A DNA stretch of 64,000 bases from UBA3700 sp963592135 (GCA_963592135.1 CAVAVP010000013.1:27555-91554), one strand, 5' to 3'. Positions 52,586-61,973 are shown, counted from the stretch's first letter. The notes: generated from the letters alone by a model not told the origin. Program-made: numbers and translations.

Positions 52586-53555
52586 CTTTCATGAGCTCCC
52601 TGTATACATCCTCTAATGTTCTTTTTCTAACAGAAAGAGAATTAACTGAAATATCTTTTAAAACTAGTTCCTTGTTTATTTCAGACATTCTATTGCCTTT
52701 AAATTTAATATAAACAAAATTATCTACAATTTTAACCTCAATATCTCCCATTTGTTCAATAACACTTGCAGCTAGTGTTGGATCTGAACATTCAATTTTG
52801 GCTATTGTATATCCGTTTTCCTGGTTTTCGATTTCATCTAATGCTTTTTCAACCACTATGTGGCCTTTATTTAATATAGCAACTTTATCACACAAAGCCT
52901 GCATTTCGGATAAGATATGTGAAGAAATAAGAATTGTTGTTCCATAGCAATCTCTTATTTTCATAAATAAATCCCTCATTTGAATAATTCCACTTGGATC
53001 CAACCCATTAACTGGTTCATCTAGTATAAGAAGCCTTGGGTTTGACATAATTGCTTGAGCTATTCCAAGTCTTTGTTTCATTCCAAGAGAATATGTTGAG
53101 AACCTTGAATCTTTTCTTTCCGTTAATCCTACTAATTCTATAATATCTAAAATTCTTTGTTGTGAAATATTCCCATGAAGCATTGCAAAATATTGAAGGT
53201 TTTCAAGGCCTGTCATTTCTTTAAACATTATCGATGATTCCACAAGTGCCCCAATATCCTTTAACACTTCAGTTAGGTTTGTTTCTATATTTTTCCCAAA
53301 TACTTTGATTTCACCACAATCTTTTTTTATAAGGCCACAAATAAGTTTAATTATTGTAGTTTTTCCAGAGCCATTTGCCCCTAACAATCCATAAATATCC
53401 CCTTCATTTACAATAAAAGAAATGTCTTTTACTGCTTTTGTTTCTTTAGAACCTTTCTTTAATTTTTGTAGCGGCGACGAATTATAAATCTTTGTTACGT
53501 TCTTAAATTCAATTATTGGATTGTTTTTTATTTCTACATTTACAATATCTTCCAC
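52575..53555 (-). CDS. ABC transporter ATP-binding protein (BcrA type)
   Basis: A 326-aa protein with GANGSGKTT, signature YSLGMKQRLGIAQ, Walker B LLILDEPVNGLDPSG and ILISSHILSEMQ. A C-terminal extension of about 90 residues (DUF4162-like) follows, typical of antibiotic-peptide exporters. No two-component system adjoins it. It starts with GTG; no strong ribosome binding site is visible. Confidence 0.88.
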   Translation of the reverse strand: MEDIVNVEIKNNPIIEFKNVTKIYNSSPLQKLKKGSKETKAVKDISFIVNEGDIYGLLGANGSGKTTIIKLICGLIKKDCGEIKVFGKNIETNLTEVLKDIGALVESSIMFKEMTGLENLQYFAMLHGNISQQRILDIIELVGLTERKDSRFSTYSLGMKQRLGIAQAIMSNPRLLILDEPVNGLDPSGIIQMRDLFMKIRDCYGTTILISSHILSEMQALCDKVAILNKGHIVVEKALDEIENQENGYTIAKIECSDPTLAASVIEQMGDIEVKIVDNFVYIKFKGNRMSEINKELVLKDISVNSLSVRKRTLEDVYRELMKDDK

Positions 53556-53669
53556 TTTTTTGTTTACCCTTTTTTGTTACATTTATATTTTACTCAAACA
53601 AACAATATTTTACAGTATTTTCAGCTTATAATTAACAACTATTTTATATACTTTCTTGCCATTATTCCT

Positions 53670-54033
53670 TTAGGTTATAAAACTACGAGTAATTTTCATT
53701 AAAACTTTTAATGTATTATTTTTAAAATATTGTGTATATTCTTGTTGATTTTCAAAAGTTGCAACATTTCCTAAAATAGTTACATATAAAACATTTTCTT
53801 TTAGAAAAAGAACGAAAATATCTTCAAACACAACAAAACTATCTGTATTAATCCCTTCCTGCCAAGAAATTTCTTCATTAAATTTTTTTGTTCTAATTCA
53901 GGAAAATTTAACAATAAATTTTCTTACACAATGAATATATGTTAAAATTCTTTTCAAATATATTGTAATCAATTCTTATTTGCAAAGCTTTGTCATCAAC
54001 TATTTTATAATATTCAAGTTCTACTTCATCCAT
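53670..54033 (-). pseudogene. Decayed gene downstream of the second XRE regulator
   Basis: Starting at ATG 54033 the frame reads MDEVELEYYKIVDDKALQI... to about 53905, then two frame changes are needed before NEEISWQEGINTDSF, VYVTILGNVATFEN and a stop at 53670. Together they would code about 120 residues of a protein I do not recognise. The start overlaps the XRE stop in the restored frame (ATGGATGA), indicating a former two-gene operon. Confidence 0.5.
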
Positions 54034-54348
54034 TATCTACTCCAAATAATGCTTTAACAATTTCGGCTTTTTGTTCATTTGTTAGCTTTTTCCTATTTCT
54101 AGTAACAACACTTATTGTTTCATCATAAAAATTAATATCTTTTTTAAACTTTCATAACCTTCTATTAAATCAGCAGCTTCTAAACCAAATACACACGCAA
54201 TATTTGCAATAATAACGATCCTTGGTTTTAAACTTCCAGATAAATACCTGCAAAGCAATGCTTCTGAAACTCTCGATTTTCTTGATAGTTCTTTTTGATT
54301 CATACCAGAACTTCTCATTAGCTCTTTAACCTTTTCTTCAAATTTCAT
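54026..54348 (-). pseudogene. XRE-family regulator with frameshift (or -1 frameshifting)
   Basis: The N-terminal HTH is intact (MNQKELSRKSRVSEALLCRYLSG, about residues 16-38). The zero frame stops at 54112 after 78 aa. A -1 change at the A6 run (54140-54145) restores a C-terminus ending LTNEQKAEIVKALFG that matches LSNDEKKELIDLIFG of the intact XRE protein at 21.9 kb. The run forms A AAA AAG, a known -1 slippery heptamer, with AGAAGG 12 bases upstream. Decay of the next gene favours a pseudogene. Confidence 0.6.
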
Positions 54349-54360
54349 CTTATCCTCCTA

Positions 54361-54379
54361 GTACTTAACTCTTAAGTAC
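54361..54379. promoter_or_regulatory. Palindromic operator in front of the XRE gene
   Basis: GTACTTAA-CTC-TTAAGTAC, a perfect 8-3-8 inverted repeat just before the XRE ribosome binding site; likely autorepressor site. Confidence 0.55.
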
Positions 54380-54393
54380 AATATAGGTATGTT

Positions 54394-54409
54394 ATTTCAT
54401 AAATGAAAT
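54394..54409. promoter_or_regulatory. Second palindrome in the divergent region
   Basis: ATTTCAT-AA-ATGAAAT, a perfect inverted repeat between the XRE gene and the dnaD-like gene; another TTTATGAAATT copy of the half site lies 12 bases on. Confidence 0.45.
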
Positions 54410-54550
54410 TACAAATATAGTGTTTATGAAATTCAAACAATATTTAAGAACAGCTTATATAAACTTAAAATATAAAAAATTTAATCAACTTTTTAAATCC
54501 ATCAATAAACATTTTACATTTTTTCTATTTTGCTTTTATGTGCGTTGTGC

Positions 54551-54556
54551 TATTAT
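54551..54556 (+). promoter_or_regulatory. Extended -10 of the dnaD-dnaI unit
   Basis: TGC-TATTAT on the plus strand, 28 bases before the dnaD-like start. -35 is weak (TTTGCT at 16 bases). Confidence 0.4.
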
Positions 54557-54583
54557 TGTTATACATCTTTTTAAGGAGTCAAT

Positions 54584-56008
54584 ATGCAATTTTGTTATTA
54601 TTCAAATGATAATCAAGAAAGAGGTTTTATCTCTATTGATACAGACTTCTTAAATTTGTATATTTCAGAATGCACTGGAGAACAATTAAAGGTATATTTA
54701 TTTGGACTATATCTTTGTTCTAAACCTTTATCTCAAGATAATTCTTTATCTCATATGATGTATGCTCTTAATCTTACAGAGGATCAAATCAAAGAAGCTT
54801 TTGCTTACTGGGAAAACAATAATCTCGTAGAAATTTCAAGCTACAATCCACTTCAAATTCAATACAAGTCAGCAAAAAATGCTTCTTCTAGTAAATTATA
54901 CGATAAAGAAAAATATGAAGATTTTAATCTTGAAATAAATAACCTATTCCCAGAAAAAACTTCAAATATGACTATGTACCATAAATATTATGATTTTATA
55001 GAATATAATCATATCGACCCTATAGTTATTGCTACCATTGCAGGATACTGTGTCAACAAGAAAGGCAAAAATGTGTCACAAAATTATATACTAACAGTAG
55101 CATCTTCTTGGATAAAAGACGGCATTAGATCTAGACAAGAGGTTTTAGATAGAATAGAACAACAAGAAAGAGATTCTTCTTCCGTTAGAGAAATAGCAGG
55201 AGCTATTGGAAAAACAAGTTCAATCACGGAAGAAGATAGAGATTTTTACACAAAATGGACAAGCACTTGGGGATTTAATCAAGAAGCAATTATTTGTGCC
55301 TGTAAAAAAAGCATGAAAAATATGGCTCAACTAGACAATGTGCTTGATGAATGCTTTAGAAATAATGCAACATCCCCTCTTGAAGTTGAGGAATATTTAA
55401 AAAATAAAAATAAATATATAAAGTACGCATGTGAATTGTGCAAACAATTAGGGCAATATTATGCTAATGTTAATCCTATTGTTGAGGAATATATAACTCC
55501 ATGGATAAACAAAGGGTACGATATAGATGGTTTAAAAATTATATCTAATTATTGTTTTAAAAATTCTCTTAAAGAATTTAAACAAATGGATAATATAATA
55601 AATGATTTATATAAAAAAGGTATCATTTTAACATCAAGCATAAAAACTTATTATGAAAATATTCAAAAAGAAGATTTAGATATTAAATCAATACTTGAAA
55701 TATTAGGAACTTCAAGAGAAGTTCGAATGCAAGATAGAGATGCATTTAATATCTGGACTAAGGCGTGGGGATTTTCTCTAGAATATATAAAAAAGGTTGT
55801 TTCCTTATCTTTTGGTAAAGGAATGCCTGATGTTGCTAAAAAACTTTCCATTCTAAAAGAAAACAATATTGTAGATATTAATTCTATAGAAATATTCTTA
55901 TCTAAAACTAGTAGCACTACCACTAAAAAAGAAAACAAAAAGATGTCTATAGATAGTTACTCACAAACCACACTATCTCCTGATGAAATTAAAAATATTG
56001 AGGTTTAA
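54584..56008 (+). CDS. DnaD-domain replication initiation protein
   Basis: A 474-aa protein. The first about 100 residues resemble the winged-helix part of DnaB/DnaD proteins (FISIDTDFLNLYISECTGEQLKVYLFGL), followed by three DnaD-like helical repeats (about 130-195, 220-270 and 365-420; the last two share the pattern R..QDRDAFNIWTKAWGFSLEYI). DnaD proteins help load the replicative helicase. AAGGAG precedes the ATG at 54584. It lies 3 bases from the DnaI/DnaC-type loader gene, its usual partner. Confidence 0.8.
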   Translation: MQFCYYSNDNQERGFISIDTDFLNLYISECTGEQLKVYLFGLYLCSKPLSQDNSLSHMMYALNLTEDQIKEAFAYWENNNLVEISSYNPLQIQYKSAKNASSSKLYDKEKYEDFNLEINNLFPEKTSNMTMYHKYYDFIEYNHIDPIVIATIAGYCVNKKGKNVSQNYILTVASSWIKDGIRSRQEVLDRIEQQERDSSSVREIAGAIGKTSSITEEDRDFYTKWTSTWGFNQEAIICACKKSMKNMAQLDNVLDECFRNNATSPLEVEEYLKNKNKYIKYACELCKQLGQYYANVNPIVEEYITPWINKGYDIDGLKIISNYCFKNSLKEFKQMDNIINDLYKKGIILTSSIKTYYENIQKEDLDIKSILEILGTSREVRMQDRDAFNIWTKAWGFSLEYIKKVVSLSFGKGMPDVAKKLSILKENNIVDINSIEIFLSKTSSTTTKKENKKMSIDSYSQTTLSPDEIKNIEV

Positions 56009-56011
56009 TTT

Positions 56012-56917
56012 ATGAACAAACTTGAGATAGAAGAAAAAATAAATAGCTTATACAAAGAAAAATTAGACCTCGCTAAATTTAATTATAACGATAGATTTAA
56101 TAAGGCTATGCAAGATCCTACTTTTTCTACTCTTTATACAAAAAGAGCTAAGTTAATAACGAATCAAGCATATGGAGCCAAAAACAGCAAAGAGATACAA
56201 ATAGTTTCTAAGGATTTATTGGACTATATAAATAAGAACAATATAAATTTAAACATCTATTATTCATGTCCCAAATGCAAAGATACAGGTTATTTAAATA
56301 ACCATGAATGTGAATGCAGAAAGGCTCAAAGAATTAAGCTTTTAAGAGAGAATTCAAGATTGCCGGTTTTAGCTTCAAGCGTAACTTTTAAATCTAACAA
56401 GATAGATAAAATGAATGTTATACAAAAAGATACTCTATCTTCTCTATATTCAGTTTGCCAAAATTGGGTTAATAATTTTAGTAAAACAAAAAAATCTTTA
56501 ATTTGCGTATTAGGACAAGTTGGTATAGGAAAAACTACCCTTGCAGTCTCTATTGCAAATGAGTTATTAGAAAAAGAATATAGCGTATTTTACGCCACAG
56601 CTTTTGATATAAATAACATATTTGTAGACAAAAAATTTAATAAACTTTCTAACGAATCATTATATGATGATGCAATTTCTTCTGATTTATTAATAATAGA
56701 TGACTTAGGTGTCGAAGTTAGTAATACTATTGGAAAAGAATATTTATTCAATGTAATAGACAGCAGAACAAACAATAATCAAAAAACAATTATTTGTTCA
56801 AACTTAAATATGGAAGAAATTGAATTAAAATATGACACTAGAATTGCATCTAGATTATCTAATAAAGAAAACACAATCTCAATTGGATATATAATAGGAA
56901 ATGATTTGAGAAAATAA
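56012..56917 (+). CDS. DnaI-type helicase loader ATPase
   Basis: A 301-aa AAA+ protein. A zinc-binding N-terminal region (CPKC 86-89, CEC 100-102) precedes Walker A GQVGIGKTT (168-176) and Walker B LLIIDDLGVE (226-235). Sensor/Arg-finger region reads TIICSNLNMEEIE..YDTRIASRL. Loads the DnaC (DnaB-like) helicase with DnaD. Operon with the DnaD-like gene. Confidence 0.9.
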   Translation: MNKLEIEEKINSLYKEKLDLAKFNYNDRFNKAMQDPTFSTLYTKRAKLITNQAYGAKNSKEIQIVSKDLLDYINKNNINLNIYYSCPKCKDTGYLNNHECECRKAQRIKLLRENSRLPVLASSVTFKSNKIDKMNVIQKDTLSSLYSVCQNWVNNFSKTKKSLICVLGQVGIGKTTLAVSIANELLEKEYSVFYATAFDINNIFVDKKFNKLSNESLYDDAISSDLLIIDDLGVEVSNTIGKEYLFNVIDSRTNNNQKTIICSNLNMEEIELKYDTRIASRLSNKENTISIGYIIGNDLRK

Positions 56918-56949
56918 ACTAATATGGCATAATATATTAGTAATAAAAT

Positions 56950-57025
56950 GCTGATGTGGCACAGCAGGTAGCGCAATGCCTTGGTAAGGCATAGGTCGTC
57001 GGTTCAAGTCCGATCATCAGCTCCA
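56950..57025 (+). tRNA. tRNA-Thr (anticodon GGT)
   Basis: Acceptor GCTGATG (56950-56956) pairs with CATCAGC (57015-57021), followed by TCCA with encoded CCA. Anticodon arm ATGCC-TTGGTAA-GGCAT gives GGT. It lies 33 bases after the dnaI-like gene. Confidence 0.95.
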
Positions 57026-57028
57026 TAA

Positions 57029-57068
57029 AACAAAGGATTGATATATTTATTCTATCCTTTGTTTTTTT
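57029..57068 (+). terminator. Terminator after tRNA-Thr
   Basis: Ten-base stem (57029-57038 with 57054-57063) with a 15-base loop, followed by Ts. Confidence 0.85.
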
Positions 57069-57322
57069 AAGACATTTTATGTATCCTACTAAATATTGAA
57101 ATCTAATTTTTGAGTCGTCCATACATTCAGCTTTAGACAATCTTCTTAACAACAAAAATATAATATACCGCAAGCATTTATCTTATGTATTGGTAATATA
57201 GAAAGGATAAATAAAAACTATATTTACCCGTTTATATGATAATGTTTTTAACAAAAACACCACCTATAAAAACAAAATTTGCATTAAATTTGTCTACATT
57301 AAATCTTTAAAAAAACCAAAAC

Positions 57323-57949
57323 TTATTCGCCTTTTTCATTTTTTGGTTCTACTTTTTCTAAAATTTCTTTCTTATTTTCAACCTTCTTGTTTGAGCCAAT
57401 TTTCTCTATCATTGGAGATACTTTCCAAGCTAGCACACCTGCGAGTATACATAAAACTAAATCCTTTGGTATATACAATAAATTGTATGTAACAATTGAT
57501 GACCATAAGTTTGGATAATTATTAATTTTCCATAAAACAATAAAATATAGTATACCAATTAAATAATCTACAACCAAGGCAGATAATGAAGCTACTATAT
57601 ATCTTACTAAAGAAACCTTCTTATCTTCTCCAACAACCAAACCAGAAAGTAGCGCACCAAAAACAAAGCCAATAATATACCCAAACGAAGGTTTTACTAC
57701 ATATGCGATTCCTCCACCTGCTGTAAAAATAGGAATACCTACAAGTCCCATAATCAAATATATAATCATGGCGATACTGCCTTTTTTCCATCCGATCAAA
57801 AGACCAGCCAAACTACAGAATACAGTTTGAAAAGTTAATGGTACCAGAGGGAATGGGATTTTTACAAATGCCCCTACTATCATTAATCCTACAAATATTG
57901 CTATTTCTGCTAAATCTATTGCTGCTAATTTTGTTTTTTCTTTATTCAT
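57323..57949 (-). CDS. bioY: Biotin transporter BioY
   Basis: A 208-aa, six-helix S component of an ECF transporter for biotin. VKIPFPLVPLTFQTVF and LAGLLIGWKKG are characteristic of the biotin-binding family. The frame could open up to 24 codons earlier, but that part contains the BirA operator and promoter, so translation begins at ATG 57949. The ECF ATPase and T components are not in the window and are likely shared. A charged Lys/Glu tail ends the protein. Confidence 0.93.
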   Translation of the reverse strand: MNKEKTKLAAIDLAEIAIFVGLMIVGAFVKIPFPLVPLTFQTVFCSLAGLLIGWKKGSIAMIIYLIMGLVGIPIFTAGGGIAYVVKPSFGYIIGFVFGALLSGLVVGEDKKVSLVRYIVASLSALVVDYLIGILYFIVLWKINNYPNLWSSIVTYNLLYIPKDLVLCILAGVLAWKVSPMIEKIGSNKKVENKKEILEKVEPKNEKGE

Positions 57950-57968
57950 AAATATAACTCTTAATACA

Positions 57969-58000
57969 TTGTTAACCATATTATATAAATTGGTTGACAA
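57969..58000. promoter_or_regulatory. BirA operator of bioY
   Basis: TTGTTAACC (57969-57977), 14-base spacer, GGTTGACAA (57992-58000): the classic biotin-repressor half sites, near-perfect inverted repeat. It overlaps the -10 region, so biotin-bound BirA should block transcription. Confidence 0.9.
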
Positions 58001-58008
58001 TAATGCAA
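57980..58008 (-). promoter_or_regulatory. Promoter of bioY
   Basis: Minus-strand TTGCAT (58003-58008), 17-base spacer, TATAAT (57980-57985), embracing the BirA operator. Confidence 0.75.
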
Positions 58009-58035
58009 ATAAAATAGGCAAGATTTACTTGCCTA
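58008..58035 (-). terminator. Terminator of the hypB-oxidoreductase-hypA operon
   Basis: Eight-base stem TAGGCAAG/CTTGCCTA (58015-58022 with 58028-58035), 5-base loop, then TTTTATTTG on the minus strand. It ends just at the bioY -35. Confidence 0.8.
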
Positions 58036-58041
58036 CATTAT

Positions 58042-58392
58042 TTAATCTTCTATGACTTGAACATCTTTTATAATAAATTCATTTCCCTGTTTTAAGTATG
58101 TTCTATCGCTTTTACAGTAAGGGCATATTTTTGCATACTTTACAGTTTCATATTCTCCACCACAATTTTCACAATACGTAATAGCTGGAATGGTTTCTAT
58201 TTTTAATTTACACTCTTTTAGTATTTCAGATTTTTTCACAGCCCAGTTCCAACAATCTTCAAGCAAATATGGTATTACTGCACTTACCTCTCCAAGTTGT
58301 AACGTTACCACGTCTATTCTATCTGCATTATTGGCTTTGGCTATGTCTTCCACTTTATTGATAACATGGAAGACAACACCTAATTCATGCAT
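58042..58392 (-). CDS. hypA: Nickel chaperone HypA
   Basis: A 116-aa nickel insertion protein. N-terminal MHE retains the His2 nickel ligand, and the zinc site is CENC (about 75-78) with CPYC (about 92-95). Delivers nickel to [NiFe] hydrogenase, or to other nickel enzymes in some species. No hydrogenase gene occurs in the window; the gene between hypB and hypA is an Fe-S flavoprotein. Confidence 0.93.
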   Translation of the reverse strand: MHELGVVFHVINKVEDIAKANNADRIDVVTLQLGEVSAVIPYLLEDCWNWAVKKSEILKECKLKIETIPAITYCENCGGEYETVKYAKICPYCKSDRTYLKQGNEFIIKDVQVIED

Positions 58393-58395
58393 TTA

Positions 58396-61263
58396 TTATT
58401 CCTCGCCCTTCTTTTTTCTCTTAAATACAGCACCTAAAGAATATGGAAGAATATATTTAAATTTATCTTCTGTTGGTACAAGTTTAGCGTTTTCTGGATG
58501 ATCTCTATATAACTTAATAGCACCAAAGTCACACTTAGTTGTACATTGTCCGCAGCCAACACATCTATTTTGATCTACAACTGAAGCACCGCAAGATAGG
58601 CATCTAGATGTTTCAAACTTAACTTGTTCTTCAGTTAAGCACTCTCTATTATCTTCAAATGACATCCTAGCATCAATATTTGGATTTACACCTGGTTCTT
58701 GTCTTGGAGCTTTATCATAATTAGATAAGTTAATATCTTCCTTATTAAGCTCAATAAATTCTCTCTTGTCTTTTCCTATTGTCATAGATGTTCCTGGTTG
58801 AACAAATCTATGTAATGAATCAGCATCCATATGACCTTGAGCAATTGCATCAATAACAAACTTAGGACCTGTAAATACATCACCGCCAACGAATATGTCT
58901 GGTTCAGCTGTTTGGTGAGTTAACTTATCTGCTACTGGATAATTTCCATGCCAGAACTCAACCTTCGTACCCTCAAGCATTCCACACCAGTCGATTGCTT
59001 GGCCTATAGCAAATACAATATGATCTGTCTTAATAGACATTGTTGCTGTTTCATCATATTTTGGATTAAATCTCTTTGTTTCAGGATCTATTGTAGATAA
59101 ACACTTCTTAAATACGATTTCTGTAACTTCACCCTTATCATTAACCTTAATTTCTTTTGGTCCCCAACCTGGGTTCATTACAACTCCCTCTTCTTCTGCC
59201 TCTTTTATTTCATTTACAGCGGCAGGCATGGTTTCTCTACTTTCAAGACATACCATAGAAACATTCTTAGCACCAAATCTATGAGCAGTTCTAGCGCAGT
59301 CAATAGCAACGTTACCACCACCAACAACTACTACATCTCCTTCCATCTTTTGGTTGTTATTTTCTATAGCTTTCTTTAAGAAATCTACAGCGATATAAGT
59401 ATTCTTTGCATTTTCATTTTCAATACCAGGGAGTCTTCCGCCTTGACAACCAATTGCGATATAGAAAGCCTTATAGCCTTGTTTTCTAAGTTCAGGAATT
59501 GTTACATCCTTTCCTACATTAACATTGTTCTTAAATTCAACGCCTAATTCTTTTAAGATATCAATTTCTGCAGCAACAACTTTTTTATCTAACTTAAATG
59601 CTGGAATACCATAAGTCATCATACCACCCATCTTTGCATTCTTATCAAATACAGTTGGTTTATAACCTTTAATTGCTAAGTAATATGCACAAGATAATCC
59701 CGCTGGACCACCACCTATAATTGCAATCTTTTCATCAAAATGATCTTTCTTAACTTCTCTTGCAGGAGATACAGGCATTTCAATTTCCGGAACATATCTT
59801 GTCTTTGCATTTAAATCTTGTTCTGCAATAAATTTCTTTACTTCGTCAATATTTACAGCACCATCAATTAAGTTTCTTGTACAAGCAGATTCACATCTTT
59901 TGTTACAAATTCTTCCACATACTGCTGGGAATGGATTATCTTTTTTGATAAGTTTTAAAGCTTCATCATATAAACCTTGATTTGCCTTCTTTAAGTAACC
60001 TTGAATTGCAATATGTGCAGGACATGCTGTCTTACAAGGAGCTGTACCTGTATCATAACAATTCTTTCTATCATCATCTCTATAATTATGATTCCACTTA
60101 TCTTCACCCCACTTAAATGGACGAGGATCTGGTAATTCTTGTTTTGGATAAGTAACCTTTGTTCCATCAGCCTTACATAATTTCTGTCCTAACTTAACAG
60201 CTCCTGCTGGGCAGTATTCAACGCACTTTCCACAAGCTACACACTTTTCAGGATCAACCTTTGCTGAATATGCTGATTTAGATAAGTTTGGAGTATTAAA
60301 TAATAATGATGTTCTTAATGCATTACAAATTTTAACATTACAGTTACATAAACCGAAAATTTTATTTTCACCATCTATGTTTGTAATTTGATGTACATAT
60401 CCTAATTTTTCAGCCTTTTTAACAATCTCCATTGCTTCATCATAAGTAATATCATGACCTTTACCTGTTTCTCTACAATAATCTGCAAAGTCTCCAAGGC
60501 CTATACACCAGCTTTCCATATCATCACCACAGCCTTCGCCTAAAGTTTGACGAATATGACGACATGAACAAATACCTACGCCAATATGGCCTTCATATTT
60601 TTTCAACCAATACGAAATTTTTTCAATATTTAATGCTTCATTTTCCATAGAGATAGCTTCCTCTACTGGGATTACGTGCATGCCAACACCAGAGCCACCA
60701 GGAGGAACCATATTTGTAATTCCAGCAAGTGGATTATATGTCATTCTTTCAAAGAATGAAGCAAGTTCTGGATGTTCTTTTACTCTGTCTGCATTCATAT
60801 TAAAAAGTTCTGCTGAACCTGGAACGAATAGAGGTAAACAATATCTTCTTTGTTTTGGATCTGGCTTAGCGTTTTCAAGTGGATGATCATATTCTGGATC
60901 ATTAGCTCCTTTATGATCGTGAGTATAATGGTCACCATAGTCATATTCAAGCAAGCCAATATAAGACATTTCATCTAAAAGTTTTTGAAGCTTTTCCTTC
61001 TTTTCATCCGTATCAGCTTTGTTCATTTTGCATAATTCATCGAAAAGATAATGATGTCTTAATTTCATTTTAAGTGCTACATCAGCCATTTCATCTGTAA
61101 CAATTGAAGCAAGTCCCCAATATTCTGGAGCATCTGTTGGCATAGATAATTTATGTGCGAAAACATCAGTTATTTTTCTGCCTAATTTTTGGATTTTTTT
61201 ATTTGGATTTTTATCACCATAATGTGGTGCTTTCTTTCCAAATTCGTTGTAATCAAACCCCAT
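58396..61263 (-). CDS. Large FAD/Fe-S pyridine-nucleotide oxidoreductase
   Basis: A 955-aa protein with several parts in order: an N-terminal alpha-helical domain; a Cys-rich stretch (CSCRHIRQ..GEGC, LCNCNVKICNA, about 230-310) that could hold a further cluster; a [4Fe-4S] CVACGKCVEYCP site; a GltD-like domain with CKTACPAHI and CGRICNKRCESACT; FAD site IIGGGPAGLSCAYYLA; NAD(P)H site VVGGGNVAIDCARTA; and a C-terminal ferredoxin domain CLSCGA...CVGCGQCTTKC. It is like NADPH-dependent glutamate-synthase beta and NfnB-type flavoproteins, fused to extra Fe-S domains. The true substrate is unknown. It sits between hypB and hypA. Confidence 0.75.
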   Translation of the reverse strand: MGFDYNEFGKKAPHYGDKNPNKKIQKLGRKITDVFAHKLSMPTDAPEYWGLASIVTDEMADVALKMKLRHHYLFDELCKMNKADTDEKKEKLQKLLDEMSYIGLLEYDYGDHYTHDHKGANDPEYDHPLENAKPDPKQRRYCLPLFVPGSAELFNMNADRVKEHPELASFFERMTYNPLAGITNMVPPGGSGVGMHVIPVEEAISMENEALNIEKISYWLKKYEGHIGVGICSCRHIRQTLGEGCGDDMESWCIGLGDFADYCRETGKGHDITYDEAMEIVKKAEKLGYVHQITNIDGENKIFGLCNCNVKICNALRTSLLFNTPNLSKSAYSAKVDPEKCVACGKCVEYCPAGAVKLGQKLCKADGTKVTYPKQELPDPRPFKWGEDKWNHNYRDDDRKNCYDTGTAPCKTACPAHIAIQGYLKKANQGLYDEALKLIKKDNPFPAVCGRICNKRCESACTRNLIDGAVNIDEVKKFIAEQDLNAKTRYVPEIEMPVSPAREVKKDHFDEKIAIIGGGPAGLSCAYYLAIKGYKPTVFDKNAKMGGMMTYGIPAFKLDKKVVAAEIDILKELGVEFKNNVNVGKDVTIPELRKQGYKAFYIAIGCQGGRLPGIENENAKNTYIAVDFLKKAIENNNQKMEGDVVVVGGGNVAIDCARTAHRFGAKNVSMVCLESRETMPAAVNEIKEAEEEGVVMNPGWGPKEIKVNDKGEVTEIVFKKCLSTIDPETKRFNPKYDETATMSIKTDHIVFAIGQAIDWCGMLEGTKVEFWHGNYPVADKLTHQTAEPDIFVGGDVFTGPKFVIDAIAQGHMDADSLHRFVQPGTSMTIGKDKREFIELNKEDINLSNYDKAPRQEPGVNPNIDARMSFEDNRECLTEEQVKFETSRCLSCGASVVDQNRCVGCGQCTTKCDFGAIKLYRDHPENAKLVPTEDKFKYILPYSLGAVFKRKKKGEE

Positions 61264-61298
61264 AGTTTCCTCCGTAATTTTATAGTTTATATAATAGT

Positions 61299-61973
61299 TT
61301 ATTTATTTTTCCAATCTTTTACTTGGCGTCTACACCAATCAATCCAGGCATCCATTCCCTCACCTGTTTTTGCACTAATTGGGAATATTTCTGTATTTGG
61401 ATTTAATTTATGAATTCTCTCTTTAGCTTTTTCTATATCAAAATCAAATACACTTAATGTATCTATCTTGTTTATAACAACTGCAGAACATATAGAAAAC
61501 ATTAGAGGATATTTAATAGGCTTATCATCGCCTTCAGGAACAGATAAAATCATTGCGTTTTTACTTGCACCAGTATCAAATTCTGCAGGACAAACTAGAT
61601 TTCCAATATTTTCAAGAATAGCAAAATCTACTCCATTAACATCTAATTCTTCTATTCCTTGTTTTGTCATGTCTGCATCTAAATGACACATTCCACCGGT
61701 GTGAACCTGAATAACTTTAACACCAGTTTTATCTTTAATAGTATGTGCATCGCATTCTCCATCAATATCTGCTTCCATAACTGCGATATTCATTTCATTT
61801 TTTAATACATTAATAGTTTTTGTTAAAGTTGTAGTTTTTCCGGAACCTGGCGATGACATTAAATTAAGTAAAAAAGTACCCTTTCCTTTTAATTCTTCTC
61901 TAAGCTTATCAGCTTGTTTGTTGTTATCTTCAAATATACTTTGTTTAACTTCTATTATTTTAATCTTTTCCAT
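61299..61973 (-). CDS. hypB: GTPase HypB
   Basis: A 224-aa GTPase of nickel insertion. Walker A SSPGSGKTT (40-48), EADIDGECDA, the metal-binding HTGGMCHLDADM (Cys, His) and ENIGNLVCPAEFD (second Cys), and NKID are present. There is no His-rich N-terminal stretch, so storage is unlikely. GAGG four bases before ATG 61973 favours that start over seven codons earlier. First gene of the operon with the oxidoreductase and hypA. Confidence 0.94.
   Translation of the reverse strand: MEKIKIIEVKQSIFEDNNKQADKLREELKGKGTFLLNLMSSPGSGKTTTLTKTINVLKNEMNIAVMEADIDGECDAHTIKDKTGVKVIQVHTGGMCHLDADMTKQGIEELDVNGVDFAILENIGNLVCPAEFDTGASKNAMILSVPEGDDKPIKYPLMFSICSAVVINKIDTLSVFDFDIEKAKERIHKLNPNTEIFPISAKTGEGMDAWIDWCRRQVKDWKNK

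Noticed and set aside
54420..54583. Plus-strand frame starting at 54424 region
   Set aside because: Overlaps the start of the dnaD-like gene out of frame; the dnaD start has AAGGAG and fits the family.
56937..57173. Open frame of 78 codons on the minus strand
   Set aside because: It lies opposite tRNA-Thr and contains the GLEPTTYALP string, the well-known false translation of a tRNA antisense strand.
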